Below are positions 26,043 through 35,335 of a stretch of DNA of 64,000 nt, in pieces (position 1 is the stretch's first letter; each line of letters starts with the position of its first letter). Below the pieces are notes generated by a model. It saw nothing but the letters and a program-made list of their open reading frames with translations, had not been told where the DNA came from and did no database searches. Location of the stretch: positions 163,563 to 227,562 of the forward strand of contig NZ_LMBV01000007.1 of NCBI RefSeq assembly GCF_001439925.1. The letters are read 5' to 3'. The translations under genes were made by a program, and so were the position numbers. Origin of the DNA: Peribacillus muralis. GTDB taxonomy: Bacteria > Bacillota > Bacilli > Bacillales > DSM-1321.

Positions 26043-27080
26043 ATGCTTCAGGAAAATATCAATATAAAATTCATCGCGGAGAAGGCGAATGTTTCCATCG
26101 CTACCGTATCAAACGTGATCAATTCTAAGGGCAGGGTATCAGTGGAAACAGCCCTTCGTGTGAAAGAAGTCATCGACAGTTATCAATATAGCGGGAACCT
26201 GGCTGCCAAAAATCTTCGGACAAGGAAGTCCTACCTATTTGGAGTGGTCGTTACTCTTTTACAGCCGGAAGGTAGGATTAAGAATAACCCGTTTTATTGG
26301 GAGTTGGTCTCAGGGATTGAATCAAAGGCAAGGGAAAAATCATTTGATGTTGTCCTTAAGGGAATTGAATCCTCCGAAGAACTGACAACCTTTATAACTC
26401 AAAGGAACCTGGATGGACTGATTCTTGTAGGTGCGAAATCGGATTCGCCAGTTGTAGCAAAAGTGAAAGAGCTTGATCTTCCGATTGTGTTTTTGGACAG
26501 TTACTTGGATGAGTCGGCTCCTTTTCAAGTAGGAATTGATGACGCATTCGGCGGACACGTCGCAACCGAGCATTTGTTATCACTTGGTCATCAGCGCATA
26601 GCCCTCATCACTGGGGACTTGGAGCCGGACTCTGTGAACGGACGGCGATTTCATGGATACCGTTCTGCGCTTCAGGAACATCGCAGCTTTGACCAAAATC
26701 TCATATTCGAATCAGACACGTCCGCTCAAGGCGGTTTTGAAGCGACTGAAAGCATAATATCAGAAACAAACGCCACTGCCATCCTGTCTTTTTCAGACGT
26801 GTCCGCCTTAGGGGTGTACAAGTGCCTGAACGAAAAAGGTTTTAAAATTCCTGACGATTATTCTGTAGTAGGGTTTGATGGATCTTACTTTTCTACTTTT
26901 ATGACGCCGACATTAGCAACAGTCAAACAGGATGTAGGGGAAAAAGGTGAAAAAGCCGTAGATTTACTCTTTTTACAAATAGAAGATGCAAATCGTGTCA
27001 AACAACAATCGCGAATATCGCTGCCTGTTACATTTATGGTAGGCAATAGCACAGCTCCTCCTAGATCAACACGCCGCTGA
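26043..27080 (+). CDS. LacI-family transcriptional regulator
   Basis: A 345-residue LacI/GalR-type regulator. HTH and hinge helix at residues 8-60 (NIKFIAEKANVSIATVSNVINSKGRVS, with one long N-terminal lead), then the periplasmic-binding-protein-like core ending in the typical DDYSVVGFDGSYFSTFMTPTLATVKQD. ATG 26043 follows GGAGGGTTGGAAG; an in-frame earlier ATG at 26013 lacks one. It lies after the pullulanase and an IS relic. A perfect LacI-type palindrome stands in front of the pullulanase, so maltodextrin- or pullulan-related control is likely (inference). Confidence 0.88.
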   Translation: MLQENINIKFIAEKANVSIATVSNVINSKGRVSVETALRVKEVIDSYQYSGNLAAKNLRTRKSYLFGVVVTLLQPEGRIKNNPFYWELVSGIESKAREKSFDVVLKGIESSEELTTFITQRNLDGLILVGAKSDSPVVAKVKELDLPIVFLDSYLDESAPFQVGIDDAFGGHVATEHLLSLGHQRIALITGDLEPDSVNGRRFHGYRSALQEHRSFDQNLIFESDTSAQGGFEATESIISETNATAILSFSDVSALGVYKCLNEKGFKIPDDYSVVGFDGSYFSTFMTPTLATVKQDVGEKGEKAVDLLFLQIEDANRVKQQSRISLPVTFMVGNSTAPPRSTRR

Positions 27081-27407
27081 TTTGGTGGAGGGGACCTATC
27101 TTTTCCGCTTTGATTCCTATTCCAACGACAAACACCGAGGAAATGATTGATTGATACACAGATTAATTTTATTCGGCTCAATGAATTAAGAACAAACGAT
27201 AATATCCAAAATATTAATTAAAGTTAATTGGTGAAAAACCCAGCAGCTAAGAAAGATACTATCGTTAAACCAACTCTGAAAATCATTGAATATTCAAAAA
27301 TATCTTTAAGTGCCATATGAGTCCATATTGACGAGCAATCCGCCAACCTTGGCAATCTAGCAAATCCAACCTTATAAGGTATCGGCGAGAAAACTTTTCT
27401 AATCTGT
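27081..27407. other. Intergenic region, nothing recognised
   Basis: AT-rich sequence between the LacI gene and the thiamin operon promoter. No ribosome-binding site with a credible frame, no strong hairpin with a T-run, and no repeat was seen. Confidence 0.5.
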
Positions 27408-27435
27408 TTGACAATTTAATTTATCGTGTTAATAT
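27408..27435 (+). promoter_or_regulatory. Sigma-A promoter of the thiamin operon
   Basis: TTGACA at 27408-27413 and TAATAT at 27430-27435 with a 16-bp spacer, about 30 nt before the TPP riboswitch. Confidence 0.75.
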
Positions 27436-27465
27436 AAAGGCAACTGCATGATATATACAATTTGT

Positions 27466-27578
27466 ACCACTAGGGGTGCTTTATTGGTAAAAGCTATTTT
27501 ACCTGAGAAGCTGAGATTAAAGTATGACTTTAAGACCCTTAGAACCTGATCTGGTTTAAACCAGCGTAGGGAAGTGGG
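27466..27578 (+). ncRNA. TPP riboswitch (THI box)
   Basis: Contains ACTAGGGGTGCT, CTGAGA, the ACCCTTAGAACCTGATCTGG core and GCGTAGGGAAGTGG. CCACT (27467-27471) pairs with AGTGG (27573-27577) as P1. It is placed between a sigma-A promoter and a terminator, so thiamin pyrophosphate should stop transcription of the following nine genes. Confidence 0.96.
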
Positions 27579-27614
27579 GTCTGGAACAATACGTTTTTGT
27601 ATTATTTCAAGTAC

Positions 27615-27648
27615 AACCACTTTCTTACGTCAAAGAAAGTGGTTTTTT
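27615..27648 (+). terminator. TPP riboswitch terminator
   Basis: ACCACTTTCTT pairs with AAGAAAGTGGT, followed by TTTTT. This is the expression platform of the THI box, about 70 nt ahead of tenA. Confidence 0.9.
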
Positions 27649-27719
27649 ATTTGTCAAAAAAGAGGAGGTCTTTTCACGGTTCAGTCTTTGAAAAGAATAA
27701 AAATTTGGAGGTAATGATG

Positions 27720-28403
27720 ATGAAGTTTTCAGAGGAAATTCGTCAGGAAGTGGATTATATTTGGGCAGCGAGTTTTAATCACCCATTTGTTAAAGGAATA
27801 GGTGATGGTACATTGCGATTGGAGTGTTTCCGTTTTTATGTTTTGCAAGATGCTTATTATTTATCACACTTTGCTAGAGTTCAAGCTTTAGGGGCAGTCA
27901 AAGCTCCAGATTTACATACAACCAGCAGGCTTGCCGGACATGCACAAGGTACATATGAAGCGGAGTTGAAGCTTCATGAGAATTTTTCTGAGAGATTGGG
28001 GATCACAAAAGAAGAAAGGGATGATTTCAAGCCTGCACCGACTGCTTATGCCTATACTTCCCATATGTATCGTGCGGCTTATTCGGGGCATTTAGGCGAT
28101 GTTATTGCAGCGATCCTGCCGTGTTATTGGCTGTATTATGAAATAGGAGAAAAGCTGCAGGGGTGCATACCCGATGAGTCGATTTATCAAGAATGGATAG
28201 CGGCTTACGGCGGAGAGTGGTTCCGCACCTTGGTGGAAGAACAAATTGCGAGGCTTGATGAGATTGCTGAAAAAGTAACGGATGCAGATAGAGAACGGAT
28301 GAAAGAGCATTTTATCCTTAGCAGCCAGTATGAATATTCATTTTGGGAAATGGCTTACGATTTGGAAGCATGGCCGGTGCAAAAGGAAAAACTAGAAGTG
28401 TAA
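27720..28403 (+). CDS. tenA: Aminopyrimidine aminohydrolase TenA
   Basis: Thiaminase II family enzyme of 227 residues. It salvages thiamin breakdown products by hydrolysing 4-amino-5-aminomethyl-2-methylpyrimidine to HMP. It matches B. subtilis TenA closely: HPFVKGIGDGTL, FYVLQDAYYLSHFA, AHAQGTYEAEL, the active cysteine in LPCYWLYYEIGEKL and the glutamate in SSQYEYSFWEMAY. Three consecutive ATG codons occur at 27714, 27717 and 27720; the last fits GGAGGT best and gives the family start MKFSEE. First gene after the TPP riboswitch. Confidence 0.95.
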   Translation: MKFSEEIRQEVDYIWAASFNHPFVKGIGDGTLRLECFRFYVLQDAYYLSHFARVQALGAVKAPDLHTTSRLAGHAQGTYEAELKLHENFSERLGITKEERDDFKPAPTAYAYTSHMYRAAYSGHLGDVIAAILPCYWLYYEIGEKLQGCIPDESIYQEWIAAYGGEWFRTLVEEQIARLDEIAEKVTDADRERMKEHFILSSQYEYSFWEMAYDLEAWPVQKEKLEV

Positions 28404-28418
28404 AGGAGATTAATAAGC

Positions 28419-29003
28419 ATGAAAAAAGGGTTGAAATTATCGGATGTTTTAGTCACGATCGTGATTGCTGTAGCATTTGGGATCATCTATATCCTCTGGG
28501 GTTCGATTTATTATTTCGCTAAACCATTGGGGTTACATGTAGATCAACTAATTTATGGAATGTGGTTTATTGCTGGACCCGTAGCCTTTTTAATTTTACG
28601 GAAGCCGGGTGTGGCACTTCTGGCGGAAATAGCTGCAGCTTCCGGTGAATTCTTTCTAGGTTCGCCATGGGGGCTGACCGTCCTCTTATATGGGGTCGTG
28701 CAAGGGTTGTTCGCGGAGCTGGTGTTCATGGTGTTCAGATATAAAAAATTCAATATGTCAGTGGCTGTTTTAGCGGCGATCGCTTCTTGTTTGGGATCAG
28801 TCCTCATGGATTTTGCATATGGGGAAATAGGAGCGCTCTCTACTTGGAATCTATCGTTATTCATGATAGCGAGGTTCATAGGTTCCGTTTTCTTTGCCGG
28901 TTTGACTGCTTACTACTTAGTTAAGGTTTTAGAAACAACAGGGGTAACGAATCTTGTACGTCCAGTTTCAAGTAAAGATTATGCAGAGCTGGATCAAAAG
29001 TAG
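28419..29003 (+). CDS. ykoE: ECF transporter substrate-binding component YkoE
   Basis: Membrane protein of 194 residues with about six hydrophobic segments, the YkoE S-component of the thiamin-related ECF importer. Typical stretches are SIYYFAKPLGL, YGMWFIAGPVAFLILRKPG, ALLAEIAAASGEFFLGSPWG and a conserved C-terminal helix. It imports HMP or thiamin (known for the family by TPP-riboswitch control). It precedes ykoD and ykoC as in B. subtilis; the thiamin-binding ykoF is not present here. Confidence 0.93.
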   Translation: MKKGLKLSDVLVTIVIAVAFGIIYILWGSIYYFAKPLGLHVDQLIYGMWFIAGPVAFLILRKPGVALLAEIAAASGEFFLGSPWGLTVLLYGVVQGLFAELVFMVFRYKKFNMSVAVLAAIASCLGSVLMDFAYGEIGALSTWNLSLFMIARFIGSVFFAGLTAYYLVKVLETTGVTNLVRPVSSKDYAELDQK

Positions 29004-29015
29004 AGGTTGATGTGT

Positions 29016-30497
29016 ATGGAACAAATCATTTCTGTTGAGAAGTTAAGAATGAAATTTCCTGGTGAGGAGTCCATGATCTTCAAGGATCTATCGATCTCAT
29101 TTGGGAAAGGTGAAAAAGTGTTATTGTTGGGACCATCAGGATGTGGAAAGTCCACTCTTTTACAAGTGTTAAGTGGATTGATTCCGAATTCCATTGAAGT
29201 GCCGTTGAAAGGGGAAAAATTGAAATGTCCTTCCTCATGGGGATATGTTTTTCAAGATCCTGATAGTCAGTTTTGCATGCCATTTGCCGATGAGGAAATT
29301 GCCTTCGTTCTCGAGAATCTTTCCGTCCCTAAGCAAGAGATGAAAGAGAAGATCCAACATCACCTTCATCAAGTTGGATTGAACTTAGGAGCCATTCATA
29401 CAAGTATTGATACATTATCAGGGGGCATGAAACAGCGTCTGGCAATCGCTTCAGTACTGGCCCTTGAACCAGAAGTTCTATTTTTAGATGAACCGACTGC
29501 CATGCTCGATCCGGAAGGAACAAAAGAAATGTGGGAATTATTGAAGGAAGTCGGTAGAGATAAAACGGTTATTGTAGTGGAACATAAAATTGACCATGTT
29601 TTAGAATTCATTGATCGAATCGTGCTTTTTAATGATGAGGGTCAAATCATTGCTGATGGCCCAAAAGACACCATTCTTTCACGGTATAAAAATGAAATGA
29701 AAGAACATGGGATATGGTTCCCTGGTGTTTGGGATGAGTATGTTAAGAATCATGCACCTGTTCGTAAACAACCATTCACCGATGATGTTCCCCTTATTCA
29801 AGTCCAAGATTTTAGCGGTTTTCGGAATAAAGAAGAGAAAATCAAGGTTAATGAGCTCCAGGTCACTTCAGGGGAATGGATTGTAATCAGGGGAGAAAAT
29901 GGAGCGGGTAAGAGCACTCTTTTGCATGCACTGATGCAATTCATTAAAACGAGTGGTACGTATGCTTTAATGGGGACCCCCATTAAAAGAGTGGAAAATC
30001 CAACCGAGCATATGACGTTTGTGTTTCAAAATCCTGAGTTTCAGTTCGTTGCAAATACGGTATATGAAGAAATTGCTTATTCATTGCGGATAGATAAAAG
30101 GCCGCAACAAGAAATAAATGAGAGAGTCCGCTCATTGCTTAAAGTGTTCCGCCTTGAGGCACATTGGGGTAAACATCCATTTCAATTATCAATGGGTCAA
30201 AAGCGTCGCTTAAGTGTTGCCGCCTCAATCGTTAAAGACAAGAAACTCATTCTCCTGGATGAGCCTACCTTTGGCCAAGATTCGAAGAATACCTTTGCTT
30301 TACTGAAATGGCTAGAGGTATATCGAAGCCGCGGCGTAACCGTGATCATGGTTACGCATGACGATCATATTTCAAAAAACTTCGCAACCAGGATCTTGAC
30401 GGTTCAGGATGGAAACGTAATACGTGATGAAAAAGTCATCCAGCCAGGATGTATGGAACCGAAGTTTCTCAATATAAAAGGAGTGTCATGTAGATGA
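29016..30497 (+). CDS. ykoD: ECF transporter ATPase YkoD (double ABC domain)
   Basis: 493-residue protein with two fused ABC ATPase domains energising the YkoEDC importer. Domain 1: Walker A GPSGCGKST, signature LSGGMKQRLAIA, Walker B VLFLDEP (about residues 35-165). Domain 2: Walker A GENGAGKST, signature LSMGQKRRLSVA, Walker B LILLDEP (about 290-420). The second signature has M instead of G at position three. ATG 29016 follows AGAGGT at a good distance. Overlaps ykoC by 4 nt. Confidence 0.94.
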   Translation: MEQIISVEKLRMKFPGEESMIFKDLSISFGKGEKVLLLGPSGCGKSTLLQVLSGLIPNSIEVPLKGEKLKCPSSWGYVFQDPDSQFCMPFADEEIAFVLENLSVPKQEMKEKIQHHLHQVGLNLGAIHTSIDTLSGGMKQRLAIASVLALEPEVLFLDEPTAMLDPEGTKEMWELLKEVGRDKTVIVVEHKIDHVLEFIDRIVLFNDEGQIIADGPKDTILSRYKNEMKEHGIWFPGVWDEYVKNHAPVRKQPFTDDVPLIQVQDFSGFRNKEEKIKVNELQVTSGEWIVIRGENGAGKSTLLHALMQFIKTSGTYALMGTPIKRVENPTEHMTFVFQNPEFQFVANTVYEEIAYSLRIDKRPQQEINERVRSLLKVFRLEAHWGKHPFQLSMGQKRRLSVAASIVKDKKLILLDEPTFGQDSKNTFALLKWLEVYRSRGVTVIMVTHDDHISKNFATRILTVQDGNVIRDEKVIQPGCMEPKFLNIKGVSCR

Positions 30498-31270
30498 CCG
30501 TTACAAATGCAGAAACATGGCTCTATAAGATTAATCCAAGTCTTAAACTTTTCGTATTGATGGTGTTATGCATAGTGGCATTATTCATCGATGATCTGAA
30601 TTATATGATCAATGTGACCATGGGTGTTTTACTCATATTTTTGTGTTTTACCGGGCATTCGATAAAACGTATCATACTCTTGTCCATCCCATTTAGTTTC
30701 ATTTTTATATCGACTTCTCTAGCGATGATTTTTTTTGGTAAAGGTGAGACACTTTGGTTTGAGTGGGGTCTTATATCGATTACAGAAGAAAGTTTCATGA
30801 GAGGATTACTTGTAGGCTTTCGAGCTTTGCTTTTTGCGGCACTCGGTTTAACGTTTTCCTTAACGACGAGACCTGTGAACTTGTTTTATTCGTTAATGCA
30901 GCAAGTTAAGCTTAAACCAAAATATGCTTATAGTTTCATGGCAGCATTAAGGCTAATTCCGATCATGATGCAGGAGTTTCAAACAATACGAAACGCGATG
31001 AAGGTACGCGGTTTTGAAAGAGGAACAGGAGTTAAATCAATCTATTTCAAAATTAAAGCCTATTCCATTCCGCTGTTATCCGGAAGCATTAGAAGAGCTC
31101 ACAGAATCGCCGTTGCAATGGAGGCGAAGCGATTTACAGATACGAGGGATCGAACATATTATTATGATTTCGGGTTTTCAAAATACGACCAAGGATTCAT
31201 CTTATATTTCATCATCCTGCTGCTGGCCGGGTTTTTTCTATCGATTCAATTCCCTTTAGTATCTATTTAA
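30494..31270 (+). CDS. ykoC: ECF transporter transmembrane component YkoC
   Basis: T-component of the thiamin/HMP ECF importer, 258 residues with about five membrane segments. The two short coupling motifs that grip the ATPases are seen as AMKVRGFERG and AMEAKRFTD. It starts inside the last codon of ykoD (ATGA overlap). Confidence 0.93.
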   Translation: MTVTNAETWLYKINPSLKLFVLMVLCIVALFIDDLNYMINVTMGVLLIFLCFTGHSIKRIILLSIPFSFIFISTSLAMIFFGKGETLWFEWGLISITEESFMRGLLVGFRALLFAALGLTFSLTTRPVNLFYSLMQQVKLKPKYAYSFMAALRLIPIMMQEFQTIRNAMKVRGFERGTGVKSIYFKIKAYSIPLLSGSIRRAHRIAVAMEAKRFTDTRDRTYYYDFGFSKYDQGFILYFIILLLAGFFLSIQFPLVSI

Positions 31271-31305
31271 TTTTACGAGTATATAACAGTTAAGGGGTTC
31301 TTCGT

Positions 31306-31917
31306 ATGAATGCACAACAATTGCATATTATTTCTACCGGGAAACAGCCAATAGAAAAGTTCATAGAGATCGCTTCGCATATTCATGAACATGTTGATTA
31401 CTTTTATCTAAGAGAAAAGCAAAGCAGTGCCTCGGAACTTTATCGAGCAGTGACCCTTTTACATGATAAGAAGATTCCACTTTCCAAGATCATCATTAAT
31501 GACCGGGTGGATGTAGCATGGGTACACAAGGTCTTTGGTGTGCAATTGGCTTTTCATAGTTTAGATGCAGGGGTCGTAACAGCAGCATTTCCAGGGATGA
31601 GTGTTGGCTGTTCGATCCATTCCATGGCTGAAGCGAAAGCCGCATTCAGTAAAGGGGCCCATTACGGGATTTATGGACATGTTTTTGAAACGAATTCGAA
31701 ACGCGGTCTTCGTCCTAAGGGAATTGAGGAACTTCATGCAATCACAAGAAGTGTCAATCTTCCGATTATTGCGATAGGAGGAATTACACCATCCAATTGT
31801 CAAGTCGTCCTGGATGCAGGGGCACGGGGAATTGCGGTCATGTCAGGTGTGCTTGAAGCTAAAGATCCGATTAAAGCCGTTAAAGAATATGCGAAGTCTT
31901 TAGGAAAGGAGACATAA
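31306..31917 (+). CDS. tenI: Thiazole tautomerase TenI
   Basis: Thiamin-phosphate-synthase fold protein of 203 residues. Rather than ThiE, it resembles TenI, which aromatises the thiazole carboxylate phosphate. HSMAEAKAAFSKGAHYGIYGHVFET, KRGLRPKGIEEL and IIAIGGITPSNCQVVLDAG match B. subtilis TenI block by block. The order tenI-thiO-thiS-thiG-thiF also supports this. A ThiE is expected elsewhere. Confidence 0.9.
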   Translation: MNAQQLHIISTGKQPIEKFIEIASHIHEHVDYFYLREKQSSASELYRAVTLLHDKKIPLSKIIINDRVDVAWVHKVFGVQLAFHSLDAGVVTAAFPGMSVGCSIHSMAEAKAAFSKGAHYGIYGHVFETNSKRGLRPKGIEELHAITRSVNLPIIAIGGITPSNCQVVLDAGARGIAVMSGVLEAKDPIKAVKEYAKSLGKET

Positions 31918-31918
31918 G

Positions 31919-33043
31919 ATGAATTCCATATATGATGCAATCATTGTTGGGGGAGGAGTGATAGGTGGGTCGATCGCTTTTCAATTAGCCAAACGAGGTA
32001 AAAAAGTCCTGTTATTGGAAAAAGATAGACTTGCCAGTAAAGCATCCAGTGCTGCAGCCGGGATGTTAGGAGCGCAATCCGAGTTAGATGTCGATCAGCC
32101 CCTTTTTAGATTGGCAACCGAAAGCAGGGAGATGTTTCCGGAACTGGCCGAAGAATTAAAAGACACAAGCGGAATTGACATTGAATTGGTGAACAAAGGT
32201 ATGTTCAAGGTGGCATTAACGAATGATGGGGCATCCATGTTGAAGAACAAAATCAAAACCCAGCAAGCTGCCGGCCTTGAGGCCCACTGGTTATCGATTG
32301 CCGAAGCAAGGAAAGCGGAACAGCTTCTTTCGGATGAGCTTAAAGGAGCCATGTATATTCCGAAAGATGGACAAGTTTCAGCCACTAGACTGTCACTCGC
32401 TTTTACTAAATCTGCAGCTGCCCTAGGTGTGGATATAAAGGAATTTGTACATGTCTCAGATTTACGTACAAAGGACGGAGCAGTTAAAGGCGTGGTCACG
32501 AATATAGGCGAATTTTCAAGTGAAAATGTCATTGTAGCAAGTGGGGCTTGGAGCGCATTCCTCCTAGAGAAATTAGGGGCTACCCTCGACACCTATCCGG
32601 TAAAGGGAGAATGCTTTTCCGTTCTGACGAATTCACCATTGCTTGAAAGAACGATTTTTTCGGATGGTTGTTATCTTGTACCAAAGGTTGGCGGGAGAAT
32701 CATTGTCGGGGCAACGGTTAAAGCGAATACTTTCAATCAAAAGGTAAGTCTCGAAGGAATTTCAACTTTAATGGAAAGAGCAACGCAATTGCTTCCTGCC
32801 ATTAAAGGAACTGAATTGGAACATACTTGGGCAGGTATACGGCCCCAAACAGGGGACGGTCTGCCATACTTTGGTGAACATCCAGCATGCAAGGGACTTT
32901 TCATTGCAACGGGGCACTACAGGAATGGCATCCTGCTTTCTCCAATTACAGGTGTACTTATGGCGGATATGGTAGAAAAGAAGAAAAAACCCCAATGGTC
33001 CGCTTTTCGATTGGATCGTGCAATACAGCCACTTTTTTCTTAA
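31919..33043 (+). CDS. thiO: Glycine oxidase ThiO
   Basis: FAD-dependent amine oxidase of 374 residues that makes iminoglycine for the thiazole ring. N-terminal dinucleotide motif GGGVIGGSIAFQLAKRGKKVLLLEK; C-terminal ATGHYRNGILLSPITGVLMAD, where the arginine is the substrate carboxylate contact. It starts 1 nt after the tenI stop, behind GGAAAGGAG. Confidence 0.94.
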   Translation: MNSIYDAIIVGGGVIGGSIAFQLAKRGKKVLLLEKDRLASKASSAAAGMLGAQSELDVDQPLFRLATESREMFPELAEELKDTSGIDIELVNKGMFKVALTNDGASMLKNKIKTQQAAGLEAHWLSIAEARKAEQLLSDELKGAMYIPKDGQVSATRLSLAFTKSAAALGVDIKEFVHVSDLRTKDGAVKGVVTNIGEFSSENVIVASGAWSAFLLEKLGATLDTYPVKGECFSVLTNSPLLERTIFSDGCYLVPKVGGRIIVGATVKANTFNQKVSLEGISTLMERATQLLPAIKGTELEHTWAGIRPQTGDGLPYFGEHPACKGLFIATGHYRNGILLSPITGVLMADMVEKKKKPQWSAFRLDRAIQPLFS

Positions 33044-33057
33044 TGGAGGTGAAAGAA

Positions 33058-33261
33058 ATGGAATTGATTATTAACGGGGAAAAAATACGGATCCCTGCTG
33101 ATGAATCAACAGTTACAGCGCTTTTGCAACACTTTAATTTACATCAAAAAGTAGTGATCGTTGAATTGAATGATGAAATAGTAGCGAAAGAACACCTAAG
33201 TGAAACACTTTTGTCAAATGGAGACAAGGTCGAGATTGTACATTTTGTAGGAGGCGGATGA
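33058..33261 (+). CDS. thiS: Sulfur carrier protein ThiS
   Basis: Ubiquitin-like sulfur carrier of 67 residues ending in the essential GG (VHFVGGG). ThiF adenylates the C-terminal glycine, which is then converted to thiocarboxylate and donates sulfur to ThiG. ATG 33058 follows GGAGGTGAAAGAA. Confidence 0.95.
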   Translation: MELIINGEKIRIPADESTVTALLQHFNLHQKVVIVELNDEIVAKEHLSETLLSNGDKVEIVHFVGGG

Positions 33262-33262
33262 T

Positions 33263-34030
33263 ATGTTAAAGATTGGTTCTTATGAATTTTCTTCAAGGTT
33301 ATTGTTAGGTACTGGGAAATATCCGAACTTCGATGTTCAAAAGCAAGCTGTGGAGGTTTCAGAGACGGAAATATTAACATTTGCGATCAGGAGAATGAAC
33401 ATTTTTGAAGCGACTCAACCTAATTTCTTAGAAAAACTAGATTTGAAGAAATATACACTTCTTCCTAATACAGCAGGTGCGAAAACCGCCAAAGAAGCCG
33501 TTCGCATAGCGCAGCTTGCCAAGGCCTCTGGGCTATGTGACATGATTAAGGTTGAAGTCATCGGTTGTCAAAAAACGCTTTTGCCTGACCCAATTGAAAC
33601 GTTAAAAGCTGCTGAAGAATTAGTGAAACTGGGATTCATCGTTTTACCTTATACTTCGGATGATGTGTTACTAGCGAGGCGCCTGGAGGAGGTGGGCTGT
33701 CATGCAATCATGCCTGGTGCTTCACCAATCGGTTCCGGTCAAGGCATTTTAAATCCACTGAATCTACGGTTCATCATCGAACAAGCCAAGGTTCCGGTAA
33801 TTGTTGATGCTGGAATCGGTACACCTTCCGATGCGGCAATCGCGATGGAATTAGGAGCGGATGGTGTTTTGCTTAACACAGCAGTTTCCGGAGCAAAAGA
33901 TCCGATCAAAATGGCGAAAGCGATGAAACTTGCCATTGAGGCTGGTCGACTAGGGTATGAAGCTGGAAGAATAGAAAAAAATGATTACGCCATAGCCAGC
34001 AGTCCAGTTGAAGGAATGAGCATGGGATGA
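33263..34030 (+). CDS. thiG: Thiazole synthase ThiG
   Basis: TIM-barrel enzyme of 255 residues that condenses DXP, iminoglycine and ThiS thiocarboxylate into the thiazole. Start pattern [14 protein letters not shown], Schiff-base lysine in [37 protein letters not shown] and the phosphate-binding [11 protein letters not shown] are all present. Begins 1 nt after thiS; its stop overlaps thiF. Confidence 0.96.
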   Translation: MLKIGSYEFSSRLLLGTGKYPNFDVQKQAVEVSETEILTFAIRRMNIFEATQPNFLEKLDLKKYTLLPNTAGAKTAKEAVRIAQLAKASGLCDMIKVEVIGCQKTLLPDPIETLKAAEELVKLGFIVLPYTSDDVLLARRLEEVGCHAIMPGASPIGSGQGILNPLNLRFIIEQAKVPVIVDAGIGTPSDAAIAMELGADGVLLNTAVSGAKDPIKMAKAMKLAIEAGRLGYEAGRIEKNDYAIASSPVEGMSMG

Positions 34031-35046
34031 ATGAACGTTATTCACGTCAAGAGCTTTTTGGCCCTATAGGGGAAGAAGGGCAACTGAAAATCCGTAAAAA
34101 ACATGTTTTGGTAATTGGGGCAGGTGCTCTCGGAACAGGAAGTGCTGAAGGTCTTGTCAGGGCAGGAATTGGAAAGTTGACGATTGTGGACAGAGATTAT
34201 GTAGAGTGGAGCAACCTTCAACGACAACAGCTTTATTGTGAAGAAGACGCTGAAAAAAGATTACCGAAAGCAGTGGCAGCAAAGAATCGCTTGAATGCCT
34301 TAAATTCAGAAGTTATCGTTAAATCGCTCGTATCGGATGTTTCGGTTGATGAACTGGAGCAGCTCGTTTACGGAGTGGACCTAATAGTGGATGCCACGGA
34401 TAACTTTGATACGAGGATGCTCATAAATGATAGTGCACAAAAATTTAACATACCTTGGATTTACGGTGCCTGTGTAGGGAGTTATGGGATAAGCTATACG
34501 GTGATTCCACAGGTGACCCCTTGTTTGAATTGCTTGCTGGAAACGGTTCCAATTGGAGGGCAGACTTGTGATACGGCGGGAATCATCAGCCCTGCCGTTC
34601 AAACGGTCGTTGCCCATCAATTAACGGAAGCTTTGAAAATCCTTGTCGAAGATTATGGATCACTAAGAAACAAAATCGTTTCATTCGATCTTTGGAAAAA
34701 TGAACATTCATCCATACATGTAGCGAAATTAAAAAAAGACAGCTGCCCCTCATGCGGGAAGAACCGAACGTATCCCCACCTTTCTTATGCAAACCGAACA
34801 AAAACAGCGGTCTTATGCGGGAGGGACTCTGTCCAGATTCGGCCATCAAAGGAACAGGTATGGGATCTCGCTGAGCTCGAAAAAAATTTACACGCTCAAA
34901 ACGGCCATGTTGTAAGAAATCCGTATTTACTTTCATTTGCCGTTGGCAAACATCGGTTGGTCATTTTTAAAGACGGTCGGGCATTGATTCATGGAACGAA
35001 AGATATTGCAGAAGCAAAAACTCTATATTACCGTTATTTCGGCTGA
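34027..35046 (+). CDS. thiF: ThiS adenylyltransferase ThiF
   Basis: E1-like MoeB/ThiF enzyme of 339 residues that adenylates ThiS. Nucleotide-binding [21 protein letters not shown], arginine finger [18 protein letters not shown], and zinc-binding CxxC pairs at CLNCLLE and CPSCGK. A further C-terminal part of about 90 residues resembles the B. subtilis form. ATGA overlap with thiG. The B. subtilis operon continues with thiD; here it ends. Confidence 0.94.
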   Translation: MNERYSRQELFGPIGEEGQLKIRKKHVLVIGAGALGTGSAEGLVRAGIGKLTIVDRDYVEWSNLQRQQLYCEEDAEKRLPKAVAAKNRLNALNSEVIVKSLVSDVSVDELEQLVYGVDLIVDATDNFDTRMLINDSAQKFNIPWIYGACVGSYGISYTVIPQVTPCLNCLLETVPIGGQTCDTAGIISPAVQTVVAHQLTEALKILVEDYGSLRNKIVSFDLWKNEHSSIHVAKLKKDSCPSCGKNRTYPHLSYANRTKTAVLCGRDSVQIRPSKEQVWDLAELEKNLHAQNGHVVRNPYLLSFAVGKHRLVIFKDGRALIHGTKDIAEAKTLYYRYFG

Positions 35047-35084
35047 ATTGATTAAGCTGGTATAAAGAAAATATCCATTAAAAT

Positions 35085-35130
35085 AAGAGTGCAGCCAAAA
35101 CGGTGCACTCTTCTAAACGTTTAATTTTTT
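35085..35130 (+). terminator. Probable terminator of the thiamin operon
   Basis: AAGAGTGCA pairs with TGCACTCTT around a 10-nt loop; a T-rich stretch follows after a TAAACGTTTA palindrome (35114-35123). Rather long tail spacing, so only moderately sure. Confidence 0.6.
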
Positions 35131-35335
35131 CAGTGAATCTTTCTTGTGCTCTCAAATTACCTTCTGATAACCTTCAAACTAGTGCGCATAATCGTTTTAT
35201 GGAGCACGCATTATGGTTTTAAAGTCACCTTATATTAGCAAAGCTTTATTTGCCATCATCAAACGATTACCTGTACAATGAAAAACAACTTATTATATTC
35301 AATTCCAATAGATTACATAAGAGGCAGGGGCTACT

